The notes beneath the pieces are model-generated. The model was not told the origin of the DNA. It saw only the letters and a program-made list of their open reading frames with translations, and did no database searches. Shown here one piece after another: positions 1 through 11,870 of a DNA stretch of 64,000 bases (its first letter is position 1; every line of letters begins with the position of its first letter). The translations under genes and the position numbers were made by a program. This DNA comes from Pseudeuparius sepicola (Eukaryota; Arthropoda; Insecta; Coleoptera; Anthribidae), in the NCBI GenBank assembly GCA_963920635.1, contig OY987307.1:14957735-15021734 (forward strand), written 5' to 3'.

Positions 1-1551
1 ATGAGTGATATACAGTGTTTAAAAAATTAATAGTACAGTTGGTCTTAGCATGCCTCAAAACCCCAAATACATATTTTATGAATAGTAAGGGGTCTCAAAA
101 AGATTTTTTTGTTGATGGATTAACATTTACCTAAAGTATTAATTCTCCAAGTTTTGTTATTCTCTCTTATACAGAGTTCACAACAAAATTAGAAAAAATA
201 AAAAATAAGTTACTATAAACAGTTCTTGCTTGTTACTGTTACTGTCTTCGAATTGTTTGGACTGCAATTTACAAATGTAAAATGCATAAATCAAATAAAA
301 AATAAATTTTAATCTGAGTTTCTTTTGGATGTGAAACTTCTTGTTCCAAATCGTTACAAATCTGAAATGTTGTAATCCGAGACTGTCATGAGACCTCAGG
401 CTGCCATTTATACTGACTCTGTTTTGATTTAATGTAGACTGTCTTGTTTCATTCTCTCAAATAAAGATTATTATTACTATTATTATTAAGGCTGAGCTGA
501 GGGTTCTGAATGGATTCTGAACATAACTGTTTCTAGGAAATTTTTTTGAAAAAAAAAAATGCCTAATATGACTTTCGGATTTTTAGCCTCGATTGTGGCA
601 TCGCAGGTGGCTTCGACTTTGGAGTAGGCAACTAATTTTTTGGAAATAAGTAGACAACAATGCCATCTACCTTTGTTAAAAATTTCGTTATGGTCGGTTA
701 AAAATTAAAAAAGTTATAGGGTTGTTTCACTCTTATGTCAGACACTCTGTATATGCCGTGCACTGCTTAACAAATCTGTTGTTCCCGCCTTTGTTTAAAT
801 ATAAATTGAAAATGTAGCTCACAAGAAAGTATTTTGAATGTACTGGGATATGAGAAATACAACGCAAATAATAAAATGTTTTGCGGCTACTCCGCAAAAT
901 TAATAATAAAACCACCCAAACCAGGCCGGATTTCGATTTTAATTCTGAAGGTTCCCATAGATGGCGCGCATCCACGGCATGGCTAAAAAGCCGGTTATTT
1001 ATTATTTACACAGCTTTAACAGTTTTTTTTTTAAAGTAGCTCACAATAAAGTTTTGTAAAATCGTACTAGGCATATTAGGCTGAAAATTAGGAAGTAATT
1101 TGCATTATCTGAGACAAAAAATTGATAATAAGAATTCAGGTAGATTTGAAATTGTTGGAAGCTGACTCTGCCTTACTTTCTTAAGTTGTATAATTATATA
1201 ATATTTAAAAATGGCTTTTTTGTAACTGAATCCTAGGGCGGTTATCTCACCAGCAATACGTGACGGCGATGATACCGCAACGCAACGTAGCTTTGCAGTC
1301 GCGGCAAATAGTTTCAAATGGAGACCTGCTTACCAAGGCAACGGTGACGCGATCACAACGCTACCTGGAAGATACTGGTCTCGCATGACGGAGTGGCTCA
1401 GTCTCCTTGCGACCGTTAAGATACCTACATTACTAATATTATCATGAGTGAGGAACAAAATAGCAATTAAAACAATTGAAAAATACCCCTGTATATATAT
1501 AATTATAATTTATCTGAATATTCCAGAAGAGATGTAACAGAAAAGGCTTAA
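1..1551. other. AT-rich intron without a recognisable gene
   Basis: No coding similarity seen. An AATAAA-type signal followed by an ATT-rich microsatellite at about 460-490 looks like the 3' tail of an old LINE. The short open frames here look accidental. Confidence 0.5.
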
Positions 1552-2108
1552 GGGTTTAATACCCTTTGTGGATATGGCCGCATCAGATAACGTTTCAGGG
1601 GAAAAGCTTCATCACCGACAAAATAATGCGGGAACTCTTGTCCAGATTCGTCACGTGGTAAAACTGTCTCTTCTGGTAGATCCAGCCCTTCTCTTTCTAA
1701 CCTTTCCAGCCATCTTCCAAGTCTGGATTCTCAAAAGATTCCACCGTCACTGTTTCGACCAGCAAATCCTGTTTCTATGGTAGTAAATATTCCATCTGCA
1801 TCGCTACAGGCCATTAATATACTTGAATGATAGCCTTTGTAGTTGAAATTAGCTGACCCTGTCTTGGGAATCTTTTGAATTTTTATGTGTTTCCCATCTA
1901 AGGCCCCTAGGCAGTTTGGAAGATTCCAAACCTCCCAAAAGCGATTAGCTATTTTTTTTTCCATTGCTCTTTTTTTGGTAAACTCATGTATTCAGGTTGC
2001 AACGTATTCCATATAGCTGCAGTTGTTTCCGCAACAATCGTAGAGATGGTACTTTGACCTCTAGCGAAGTCAAATGAGAGGGACTGAAACGTGTCTCCTC
2101 CTAGATAC
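1552..2108 (-). pseudogene. PIF/Harbinger transposase, catalytic exon (one in-frame stop)
   Basis: This minus-strand exon opens after a TTGCAG acceptor at about 2109 and reads RYLGGDTFQSLSFDF, then the DDE_4 nuclease: ALDGKH (first Asp), a GYHS segment, AGRNSDGGIF (second Asp) and FVGDEAFPL followed by YLMRPYP (third acidic residue). Harbinger transposases cut and paste DNA, usually into TAA-like 3-bp sites. An in-frame TGA near 1730, just after NSDGGIF, breaks it. The N-terminal exon is at 3244-3524. Frames after the stop remain in register to a TAA near 1552, so decay is slight. Confidence 0.85.
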
Positions 2109-2176
2109 CTGCAAAGAAATTATTAGCAATCACAAAATGCACAATATGTTTTGATTAGTAGATATATTTCTTTTCA

Positions 2177-2700
2177 GTGTCATTGGCGAAAGAAAAATGG
2201 AAGAACTTTTTTGTCCGCAAGCGAAAACTACCTCCTAGTGGATCAGGAAAAAAAGGAAAGCCATATTATTTAAACAGCTATATGGAATTTATAGTTCCTT
2301 TCATTAAAACTCAAACTACGGGGATGGGAATGTACCATCACTGCCACCTGCCAGCGATACTATCGTTGAACAGGTTGTGAAAAAAACGACGACATGATAG
2401 AACAAGAACACAATTCAGTCGAAAACGAACAAGATACCGATTCTACCACTACCCCTATTATTACTAAGCCAGTGATGCAAAAAAAAAACAAAAGACCCAT
2501 AAATTAAAGGAAGTTGACAAATCATTTATCGAATTTTTTGAGGCAAAGAAGAAAAGGGTCAGTGCTTCCGAAACGTCAGCCAATCCTCGAACACAATTTT
2601 TGGAAAGCCTACTTCCAGAAGTCGAAGAGATGCCAGAAACCACATTCAGGCAGTTTAAGCGTAAAGTCTTCGAGCTCTAAATAACAGCCCTTCTTTACCT
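2177..2700 (+). pseudogene. MADF-BESS DNA-binding protein of the Harbinger element (decayed)
   Basis: After a TTTTCAG acceptor the plus strand encodes KEKWKNFFVRKRK and GKPYYLNSYMEF, the second half of a MADF (Myb/SANT-like) domain with the usual LRD stretch missing. After frame breaks near 2380-2500 comes a BESS domain around 2600-2680 (FLESLLPEVEEM ... FKRKVFEL). PIF/Harbinger elements typically carry a second gene for a Myb/MADF protein that helps the transposase; here it lies opposite the transposase, inside what would be its intron. Several frameshifts make it non-functional. Confidence 0.75.
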
Positions 2701-2874
2701 ATTCAAATTTCTTCCCCTGGCCCCTATTCACTGCATTCTGGGTCAACATCTCTGCACTGCTCTAACCCATCTTCTGCTTCATCAAGCCACATACCTACTC
2801 GAGAACCTACCTATTATGACCTAACACCTGTTTGTACTACTTCACTATCTCAGCTTGGAACAAACACTTCTACC

Positions 2875-3134
2875 CTTGTTTATGGATACTCTAGTTAGCC
2901 AATGTTTGACACTGACATAAGGACATGATAGAAATACAGTAGATACAGGGGGAGGATTTTGCAAAAAATAAAGTTGTCCAGCTGTTTTTTTGGTAGATTT
3001 CAATAGTAGAAAATTAGTAGGCAATGACTGAGCCACTTTAATTTTTGGCGCCATCTGTTGCTTGTATCCAATATTGCTCTCGTATCCTCATGACTCTCTC
3101 ACACATTGGCTAACTAGGGATTCCATAAACAAGG
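2875..3134. mobile_element. 260-bp MITE, family A copy 1, with 8-bp target duplication
   Basis: The ends are inverted (CTTGTTTATGG ... CCATAAACAAGG) and are flanked by CTTCTACC on both sides (2867-2874, 3135-3142). It has no coding capacity. A second copy is at 35780-36038. An 8-bp duplication suits hAT or P superfamilies. It sits downstream of the MADF-BESS remnant, so it arrived after the Harbinger element. Confidence 0.85.
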
Positions 3135-3243
3135 CTTCTACCCAATCTATTGACCTTAATTCTGTGTTTTCTCCTTAATTCTTAATTATTTTAATATCAG
3201 TAAGCACATTATTGTATTCTTATTATTTTTTTTATAAATAAAC

Positions 3244-3524
3244 TTACCTTAAAGTTCCTCAACACTCACACTTTGCGTATAATGGGTATCCAATTTTTGA
3301 ATAGCGGGACTCGTTATGGAGACTAGTAACCTAAATGTTTCTTTTGATATTCTATAAAATGACTGAAATTTTTTTTCGTCACATAATAATTCACTTGCGC
3401 AAATGAAAGCTGTGCGGTGTGCGTTATTAGTAATGTAAGGATGAACCCAAAATCTGTGCCTTCGCTTTTTTCTCAAATAATACAATGCCACTATGACTGA
3501 TTCGTCTTCACTTGACGAAGACAT
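3244..3524 (-). pseudogene. PIF/Harbinger transposase, N-terminal exon
   Basis: From ATG at 3524 the minus strand encodes an acidic start, then RRHRFWVHPYI, CDEKKFQSFYRISKETF and IQKLDTHYTQ, the N-terminal helical region of Harbinger transposases. It ends at a GTAAGT donor (about 3243). The last codons show a probable 1-bp deletion (EEL then stop where EERL is expected). It would splice to the exon at 2108. Confidence 0.75.
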
Positions 3525-3754
3525 ATTGTACACTAGTTGATTATTTTTGCAAAATAGTAAAATTGCGTAGCCGTAGCGTAGTCTTGATGTAAAGTCTTCG
3601 AAGGGACTGGTCGCCGACAAGTCGCTAGCATTTGAATCTCGTCGCGGAATCGTCGCTGTCGCGTATTGCTGGTGTGATAGCCGCCTAGGAGTAGGTATGT
3701 TTTATTAATTTTGTAGGTATTTGTATTTGATGGAGTCGTGTTCGAAAGGTGCAT

Positions 3755-4351
3755 TCAGCACCTATCAGAAAATCCTGGCAATAGTGGCAATGCGATTAAT
3801 TTGATTGGTTGGTATTTGAATAATAAAATAACCCTTATTTTGTCAGGAATGCCCTCAAGTGTCATCGCATAGTGATAGTGATATTTAGTTGCAGCCAGAC
3901 ATTTTTCATGTTTAGGAAAAATAGAAAAAAATCCAAAGTTTCTTTCAAAACTATTAATATAGGTAATAGCACAGAATTTACTCTGTGGTAATAGGTACTT
4001 ACCCTACATTTTAAGATCAGAATATGCAATAAATGTTGTGGAAACAGTTTTGATATATGGAAAGTTCTGCCACATTCTTCACATACAAATGTGTAAACAC
4101 TTGCAAAAGTAGCTGATACCGGCCATAGCAAGAAAACCATGACAATTTTCAAATTTTCTTCACTACCGATTAGGTACTGTAATTTTAATAATTCTCTATA
4201 GGCTGTGTCATAATCCTTTTTTAGCTAGTATGGGCGATTTTGATGGTTTAAAATGAAGAAAAAATCAAAAATCCAATTGCGGTGAAGTCTTTGGGGTGTT
4301 GAAAACACTGTCATAAAATGTCTGTGTTTGTTTATTTATTTATTTTTATTT
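3755..4351. other. Intron, nothing recognised
   Basis: AT-rich sequence with only short accidental frames. Confidence 0.4.
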
Positions 4352-4956
4352 TGGGTGCTTTTGGGTGTTTTTCTCAAAAATCTCGGTTATTATTAAAGCG
4401 AGAGGGTTGCGGTTTTCACGTCACTGTACTACTTTTTTGAGAGGAATTTGGTGGACCAATCAGATTTTAGATAAGTTTTATAGTTTCCGCGCATTGGCGC
4501 AGGACCGAAATTTTCGATCTTTTGGAAACCTCTCTCCTGGCTACAACTTATATATATCGACAAATTTAATCAACTATTTTTATAGATTTTTTGGCGTAGA
4601 ATCGAATGGAATAATTAGTTTTTTGGTAGCGTTAATAGTTTTTGAGATATGAACCAAAGTTATATTTTTTTTAAATGGAAACCGTATTCCATTCTACGCC
4701 AAAAAATCTATAAAAATAGTTGATTAAATTTGTCAATATATATAAGTTGTAGCCAGGAGAGAGGTTTCCAAAAAATCGAAAATTTCAGTCCTGCGCCAAT
4801 GCGCGGAAACTATAAAACTTATCTAAAATCTGATTGGTCCACCAAATTCCTCTCACAAAAGTAGTACAGTGACGTGAAAACCGCAACCCTCTAGCCTTAA
4901 TAATAATAGAGATTTTTGGGAAAAACACCCAAAAACACCCAAAATGGGACACCCTG
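4352..4956. repeat. Foldback element ending in CACCCTG/TA
   Basis: Two arms of about 260 bp (roughly 4352-4610 and 4690-4945) are near-perfect inverted copies around a loop of about 80 bp. The right end carries the terminal GGGACACCCTG next to TA; the left terminus is cut off at the matching point. No transposase; probably a mariner-type non-autonomous element. Confidence 0.8.
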
Positions 4957-5025
4957 TACAGTCCAATACATGGAAAAAATATATACAAATTTCACTATCA
5001 TAAATCTAGTAATATAAATTGTTTA

Positions 5026-6184
5026 ATAGGGTACGTGTTAGTGTGTGAGGTTGTGCAGTTTATACAATTTCACGTTCTGTGTTGAAAGTATTCATTTTCT
5101 TGTTTGAAAGGCCTTCAAAAGCCGCTCGTTTTGACCTTTCTGTCATTTTAAAAATGCTAATAAAGGGCCGGCTGCGATTTTTTTATACCCTCGATTTTCA
5201 CAAAAACCATTTAGCGATTTTTTTATTTAAAATCTGACCCCACAGCGTTAATCAGAACACCCCAAAACCCTTATATACCAAATTTGAATAAAAAATATAC
5301 AGGGAGTTCCATTCTGCAAGGTGTCAAAGTTGAGCAAAATAGGAATTTTAAAGGCATCTGCCAAGTCAAGTGTGCCATGGAATCCCCTCAAAACAGTGGA
5401 ATGATCAATAGGACCACTCAAGGTGTTGGTGTGCAAAGGTCCAATACAAAATATGCAGAGTGTTCTTATCTGGGCCATCTCAAATTACTAAATTTTTGGA
5501 ACTTTATACGGGTCAAAAATCGAGTATATCAAAACCGCTCCACACACTATAAACGAACTAAATCTAAAAAATACAGAAGCGTGCCAGTCAGTAAGTCCAT
5601 ATGAGTTAAGGTGGCTGGTGTGCCACAATAGGAAACGCACAGAAAATGTATCATCTTAGACAGTGACTTTGTTGAAAAAGGTCCAATAATTTAAACTCTT
5701 TTTATTTGTTAGTTATCATTTTGTACAGAAATACATTACTTTTGTGTTTATCAATGTTTTTAATGATTCCAGAGCACTCTTGATCTGTAGGTATAAGTTT
5801 CATAAAATTTCAGAATTTTGAGATGGCTCAGAGAAAAATACCCTGTATATTTTTGTAGTAAATCTTTTCACATCAACATTTTGAGTGGTCCTATTGGTCA
5901 TTCAACTGTTTTGAAGGGATTCCATGGCACACTTAACTCGCCAGATGTCTTTAAAATTCCTATTTTGCTCAATTTTGACACCCTACAGAATGGAACTCCC
6001 TGTATATTTATTGTTCAAATTTGGTATATGGGGGTTTTGGGGTGTTCTGATTAACGCCGTGGGGTCAGATTTTAAATAAAAAAGTCGCTAAATGGTGTTC
6101 GTGAAAATTGGGTGCAAAAGAAGCGGTTTTTGATGGCCTTTCAAACAAAACAAAATGTTACGGATTTGTACAGTTGTACCCTGT
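5026..6184. repeat. Large foldback element (about 1.1 kb)
   Basis: Arms at about 5100-5500 and 5800-6160 are inverted copies; both read, on opposite strands, a stretch ending in GGAGTTCCATTCTG. The right edge is GTACCCTG followed by TA at 6184. The left edge (about 5026) is approximate. The open frames inside come from the arms and are not genes. It abuts the 3' side of the LINE remnant at 6229-8112. Confidence 0.7.
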
Positions 6185-6228
6185 ATAAAAATGCAACAAA
6201 CAGAAAGGAGTTTGTGCTCAAAAAATAG

Positions 6229-8112
6229 GGGTCTGCATGAGTCTAGTGGATTCTGAGAAAAAATGAGTCTGAGGAGTCTCTTCTGGAGTATGAAAATTCG
6301 TTCAATTCCAGTTGCAGCTCCCCAAAACATGATCAGATATTTTAGATGGCAGTAGGCAAGAGCATGATACACCTGTAATAATTGTTTCCTTGATATGACA
6401 TTTTTTAAGTTTCTAATAGCGTAATATGCGGAGTTTAATTTGGATGCTACGTGATTTAGGTGTTCATGCCAACTCAGTTGTTCGTCAATAAAAAGCCCCA
6501 AAAATCTGCAATTTTCATGTTCTTGTATTGGTGTTGAATTTACGTGGAGAATAATAGTGTCTGGTCTCCTTTTACGAAAAGATATGTAACCGGTTTTGGA
6601 GATGTTAATGACGAGTCGATGTTCTTTGCACCATGAATAAAATTGAGAGAGGATAAGGTTGGATTTGGTTTCTAACTCTGATTCGGAGGAGGCTGATATT
6701 GCCATGGTTAAGGTTGGATTTGGTTTCTAACTCTGATTCGGAGGAGGCTGATATTGCCATGGTTAAGGTTGGATTTGGTTTCTAACTCTGATTCGGAGGA
6801 GGCTGATATTGCCATGCCATCATCAGCAAAAATTACAATTTTTGAGTCTCTTAAAATATAATCTTCCAAGTCATTTATAAATATAATAAATAAAAGAGGG
6901 GACAAGACACTGCCCTGTGGTACACCCATTAAATTGTTCAAGAGCAACTGAGACATGACCATCTATACGCACACAACCCCTTTTTGAAGAGAAATTCTCG
7001 TGGGACACAATCGAAAGCATGGGAAAGGTCAAAGAAAATACCTACCACGAACCTCCCGTTATCAATAGATTGATAAATGAATTGTAACAGGTCGAAAGCA
7101 GCAGAGCATGTGTTGTGGTCCTTACAGAACCCATGTTGACATGGAGATAAAATCTCGTACGAGTCTAAAAAATTTAATATTCTGTTAACGATTTAACACA
7201 TGTGATCGGCCTGCAATTTTCTATATGGTACACCCCAGAAGTAGTTCCAAGCCTGGTCAATGTCTTTTATGTTATACAACAGACTTAGGTCAGTGCGAGA
7301 TAGAGAATTTAAAAATTATTTGTATTCTGGTCAGAAAAATATCTTTGCATTATAGGAGAAGGTGCGCGCTGAAACTTGTCAGTATCATTTTTTGCAATAG
7401 TTGTTGACATCGAGAAAAGGGGTGCTTTGAGGTCAGAAATATAACCTGCTATTATTAAGTTTTTAACTGAAGTGTTATAGGTACTAGGGTAACAAACGTA
7501 ATCTATCGAAGTGCCAGATGAAGTAACTTCAGCCGGACCCGAATGCAAATCGAAACTCTAAAGTAAATCAAAGAGAAGCTTTTGTCTTGTGTTGGTAATG
7601 AAACGATCGACATACAGATCACCGCAAAGTACAATAAATTTAAAATTTAAAGATAGAAAACACAGAATTTTGTTGAGACATTCCAAGAAACTTTTAAAAT
7701 TAGTGTCATCAGGTGGCCCTTAAACAACCAAAAAAGCGTGTTTATTTCCCTGTATTGTTGCACTTACACAAGCACATTCACATACTCGTTCAATTGACAT
7801 GTTCATGATTTGGTTGATTGGTGTGTAGTGAGTTCCTGTTTTATTACCGAAGATGGCAACACCACCATGGACACTAGAATTCCTGCAATAGCTTGCCATG
7901 CAGGAAAAGTTTGCCAGGGTAGTTATCTCTGCCTGCGCTGGTTTCATCCAGTGCTCACAAACAAATAGTAGGTCCGGTAAGGTTTCATGAATTAGAATTT
8001 CCAGTTCATGTATTTTGTTTGATAAGCATCTAATGTTGATGTGCAATCCTTTGATAACATGTTGGCTTAGGGTACGATCAGCGAGTGACCTGTAGTTTGT
8101 TTCTGTCTGCAC
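6229..8112 (-). pseudogene. Jockey/CR1-like LINE ORF2 remnant (endonuclease and reverse transcriptase)
   Basis: Reading the minus strand from 8112: an apurinic-type endonuclease start (GLHINIRCLSNKIHELE ... CEHWM), broken by frameshifts after about 7700 and continuing to 7309; then RT pieces with FFDLSHAFD (about 7000-7030), GVPQGSVLSPLLF (about 6910) and FADDG (about 6830). The thumb region follows (LVINISKTGY, CRFLGLFIDEQLSWHEHL). It reverse-transcribes its own RNA at a nicked target. Frameshifts, deletions between endonuclease and RT, and a triplicated 55-bp block after FADD make it dead. Confidence 0.85.
6654..6816. repeat. 55-bp unit in three near-perfect tandem copies
   Basis: Units begin at 6654, 6709 and 6764 (TAAGGTTGGATTTGG ...), almost identical. 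The unit lies just after the FADD motif of the LINE RT. 55 is not a multiple of three, so each extra copy shifts the frame. The near identity implies a recent duplication. Confidence 0.95.
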
Positions 8113-8404
8113 GAATATAATATAATATTATTCCTTCACTCCAGTTAGTGGGATTTAAAAAAGATTCTGTTAAGGATGGGTCAATTCCAATTTTAAAGGA
8201 GCTGAAGTTTGGATTTGGGTGTTTAGAGTCTATTTTTTGTACAACTATATCATATCTGTTAAATTTCTCTGCTAGATGAGGGAGTAGGTCCCCTGCGGAA
8301 AGATCAGGATGAAAATGTGACACGTGAAACCATTTTTTGAGAACAACTTGAACACCTTTAAACCTAGTGTCGTCAAGTATTTCTGAACCTTTTATTATGT
8401 TCAT
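8078..8404 (-). pseudogene. LINE ORF1 C-terminal (RNA-binding) fragment
   Basis: The encoded segment (KKWFHVSHFHPDLSAGDLL ... NFSSFKIGIDPSL ... NPTNWSEGI) matches the pattern of the RRM-like C-terminal part of ORF1 in insect Jockey/CR1-type LINEs, which packages the element RNA. It overlaps the start of the ORF2 remnant, as ORF1/ORF2 junctions often do. Its upstream part is missing at 8405, where sequence in the opposite orientation begins. Confidence 0.6.
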
Positions 8405-8411
8405 AGTGTTA

Positions 8412-8590
8412 GCCCAGAAAAGGACGAATCAGAAGTGGCACTTGCTTTCGGCGCCTTTGATGTTGCGGTTCCAATTTCCCCTCACGCGCATAAGAAATGA
8501 ACTCTCCGCCGTTGACATCTGCGCATTGGCCACGCCCACCGTAGTTTGGACAGAGTAGAACTTGCCCATTGCACGGCCAGGTCCGGGCTA
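8412..8590 (+). other. Oppositely oriented LINE-like piece joined to the LINE remnant
   Basis: Thirty-one bases here (8413-8443) are repeated on the minus strand at about 14001-14032, inside the ORF1-like fragment there (reading EKDESEVAL). At this site they run in the plus direction and directly abut the minus-strand LINE. That is the arrangement left by a twin-primed, internally inverted LINE insertion. The rest to 8590 is unassigned. Confidence 0.4.
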
Positions 8591-9193
8591 TAGAAAATTT
8601 TGTGTTTTATATAGCAAAATTAATTTTTAGAATAGTAAAGTTTTTTTCGGGGATTAGATATAGTTAAATTTGGATCTCCAGAAGTGATTTTAAGTAAATA
8701 TTTTACTAATGAAAAAAATATAAATATTAATATTTTACTAATGAGAAAAATACATTTTATTTATTGTACATGGAAATTTCACAATATTTCCTCTTTATTA
8801 TTTTATACTTACCTATATTAATTAGAAACAACTATGATTTAGGATCAAGTGAACTATTGGACTTGGGTGGTTGAAATATTACAATATTGCAATCGACTTG
8901 CGTCAAAACTCATAGCTTGGCAATTAATTTGTTTTTTATATAGATCCATAACAATTATTATTTGCAAAATTGGTTGACCTTCGTATGACTGGTAGTAAAA
9001 AACATTATTTATCAAAAATGTTTATTACTAAAATCTATAAAAAAATTCAAAAACAATAGCACATATGGCATATAAAATATAATACCTATAAATTCAAAAG
9101 ATATTATAAACTACTTACGTACATATTATGCACATGCACACTATACACTATCAACTTAGCCTAATTTTTAAAAATAATGACCCCTGGCAGCAC
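8591..9193. other. AT-rich flank of the P-like element
   Basis: No gene. It probably contains the 3' untranslated and terminal part of the P-like element; I could not identify its inverted end. Confidence 0.35.
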
Positions 9194-11334
9194 TTATAAA
9201 TGTTGTAAATTTCGAAGTTTATAATTTTTATTAGTTTTATTAGAAACAATATCACGATTTAAAAATTTTAAAGAAGAATAGATTCTAAATCTTACATAAA
9301 GGGATAATAAATAGGCATGATTAAAACTAGGGCATGGATGTTGATATGAAATGTTTTGCAGCTCATTTTTTAATTTCACACCAACATTTTCTTCTAAAGC
9401 AAACTTTGGAAAGAGGGTACAAAAATTAACTTCGAGAGTTTCAATATAATTGAGGAAATTATCAGGAGGTGAAAATAAATGTCCAAAGGTTTCGTTACCA
9501 CTTGATTTGTATGCTTTAAAATAAGTAAACAAATCAGTATCCCCTAATGTATGACGTTTACAATATTTAATACAAACTTCACATGAATGTTGTTCCAAGC
9601 ACTTTCTTAATAAATATCCACAAACATATGATATACTATTTGATTCATGTAGTTCGAAATCAATATAATCTGGTGCCACCGCACTTAAATCAGAAAAAAT
9701 AGATCTTGCATTTCCCACAACAACTTTGTTGTAAATTTGTGTATGTTCGGTGGTTACATATGACAATAATGAATCAAAATCCTCAATACAATTAGCCCCA
9801 TCCGCGTGTTGGAAATAATTTAAACAAAATAATTTTTTGAAAGCCCTTTCGCATTGGATGGGGGTTGGATTCAAGCAATTTCCCCCTTGCTGCCTAATAG
9901 TGCCGAAAAAATTTTCGAGACAATCTTGATTTAAGCGTCGAGTGTATAAGGAACTAAACTCTAAACAATGAAATTTTTCCCAAAGACCTAAAAATGAATT
10001 TATTGTGATTTGCCACCCTTTCAAAAATTTAACTTTATTGGTAACCTCTATATTTTGTTTTAAAATTTTAATATTCTCAAAATATGTAAACATTTCCTTT
10101 AAAAAAAGGACTTGGTAATCTGCTCCTATAAAAGGTCTATTGTATTTCTTACTGCCTGATATTTTTGAGGAATTTAAGATATCAAATAACTTATCAATTT
10201 TTTCTACAAATGAAACTGTAGCGTTTGCCGAAGGGGGGAATTGTCCGAATTCAATAAAGGAATTAAGTGCCGCAGCTACCGTTGCGCTGAAAACTTGGAC
10301 GGCTAAACTAACCTTCAGTTTTTTAAAAGGACTCGGATTAATGTGTTCATCTGTTAATTTTGGACACAGCCGAAGAGCCAAAGGCTTATGCTTTTGTTTA
10401 TTATAAATTTGGTCAATATACGTTTTATTTGTACATCCTTCAGAAGTTTCAAATGTGTAATTGAAAAAATTATTTCGTGTTGATTTTAAGAGATGCGGCA
10501 CATCAAAAATATAAAATATTTTTTCGCTATCGACATAAAAATGTGAAGAGTTTGGAGAGATACCAACTGATTTTGAAAATTGTACAAAATTTGATCCTTG
10601 ATCAGACACTAACGCACTTACTAGTAATCCTACAGATTTAAGTTTCCTTATTGCTTCAAAAATAATAAATTTTAATTCCTCCCCTGAACAAGTATCAATA
10701 AAGAAATAAGCAACTGGTTGCTTCCACTTAGCAAATATTGCTCTAGCCATAATAGCTAAAACATATTTAGCAGGAGCATATCTTTTTTCCTTCAATGTAT
10801 TATGAAAGCCAACAATGGTATCGGAAGATCTATTGTAAAATAAAAACATTTTTAATGACATTTCGTCAATACAAAGAATGCACTGTTTTGAAGAACCCTC
10901 TAAATTTGTAGCTTTTGATTTAATAACCTAAAAAATGAAACTGTTAAGACCTGCAATTATATGCCATTTGCTAGTTATTCTTTGAAGAGTGCTTTTAGAT
11001 GGCAAATAAAGTGGTTTCATTAAAAATCTATAAGCATTTGGGCTTAGAAAATAAATTGTTAAGGAAAATTGTTTCATATCTGAAGAGTAACGATATCCCT
11101 GTGGATCTTTTTTGGGATTTTCTAAATAATGCCTTACAAATAGTAGCATTGAAGCAGACAGTTTTTTCTCACAAATGGCAAGAAATTGTTCGTCATTTAT
11201 TTCAGTGTCGGCACTGTCGACAGCTTGCTCCAACTTCGGATGCAACTTTCTTTGGAGTTTTTTTATTTGTAACTTTAATGAATGCTTTCTCGGACTATGT
11301 GCACCCAAACTAAGAGGAGTTTGTTGACTAGCAT
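9194..11334 (-). pseudogene. P-element/THAP9-like transposase, exon 4 (catalytic)
   Basis: The exon starts after TTTTTAG at 11335 and enters in phase 1. It encodes a basic coiled segment, the transposase helical domain, then the RNase H-like fold: CILCIDEMSLK (first Asp), GFHN, VSALVSDQGSNF (second Asp), FDVPHLLKSTRNNF, and ENFFGTIRQQGG (acidic residue late in the insertion domain), ending in a long C-terminal tail to a stop at 9194. P/THAP9 enzymes cut and rejoin DNA with 8-bp target duplications. One in-frame TAG at 10928-10930 interrupts an otherwise intact 713-codon frame, so this copy is either dead or needs readthrough. With exons 1-3 it totals 865 residues, close to the usual THAP9 length. 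Confidence 0.9.
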
Positions 11335-11601
11335 CTAAAAATAGAATTATTCAATAACAAAATAAGTAATACAAAAAATTACAATATACACACACCCAAA
11401 CTTATAATATGGAATCACTTAATATTTATTACAATTTATATTGTCGGGTTTTTCACATTTAACTGTTTTTGTTAGTAAACACTTTTGACTTTACAGGACA
11501 TATAATTTTTTTGACAAAAAAAATTATGGCAAATAATACGTGATGCCATATAAGTTTGGGTGTATATTCTATAATAACAGTTTGTGAATATAGATCATTA
11601 C

Positions 11602-11796
11602 CTTTTGATGCAACTGAAAATTCGGTAATGCTGTGGAGATCGCCTATAGGTGACTGTGACAGATGGGGTGTACTTGGTTGATCCAAAGGTTGAGCGATCG
11701 AGACTGGTTGATCAAGTTCTCGTTGAGGTTGTAACAAAGTCAAATTGCTGCATACAGACACAGAAGGACTCTGTGAAGAAGCCTCATCGATATAAC
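11602..11796 (-). CDS. P-like transposase, exon 3 (linker)
   Basis: It lies between a CTAG acceptor at 11797-11798 and a GTAATG donor. It encodes a Ser/Pro/Gln-rich linker (YIDEASSQSPSVSV, then QPQRELDQPVS and PLDQPSTPHLSQSP) that joins the THAP domain to the coiled coil. The length (195 nt) keeps phase with its neighbours. Confidence 0.75.
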
Positions 11797-11870
11797 CTAG
11801 TAAAAAAATTAAATGCAGCAAAATTACAAATATCAGCAAAAAATACATATTATTATCTAACAATGAAGGG

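Noticed and set aside
470..490. CRISPR-like or satellite array from ATT repeats
   Set aside because: Simple microsatellite, no spacers; eukaryotic context.
4365..4988. Two similar proteins on opposite strands
   Set aside because: They are the two arms of a foldback element read from each side, not a gene pair.
10140..10406. Plus-strand frame inside the P-like exon 4
   Set aside because: Antisense shadow of the transposase; no family resemblance.
10907..10940. Tiny intron removing the TAG at 10928
   Set aside because: The only GT...AG pair gives an intron of about 25 nt, shorter than insect introns, so a nonsense mutation is simpler.
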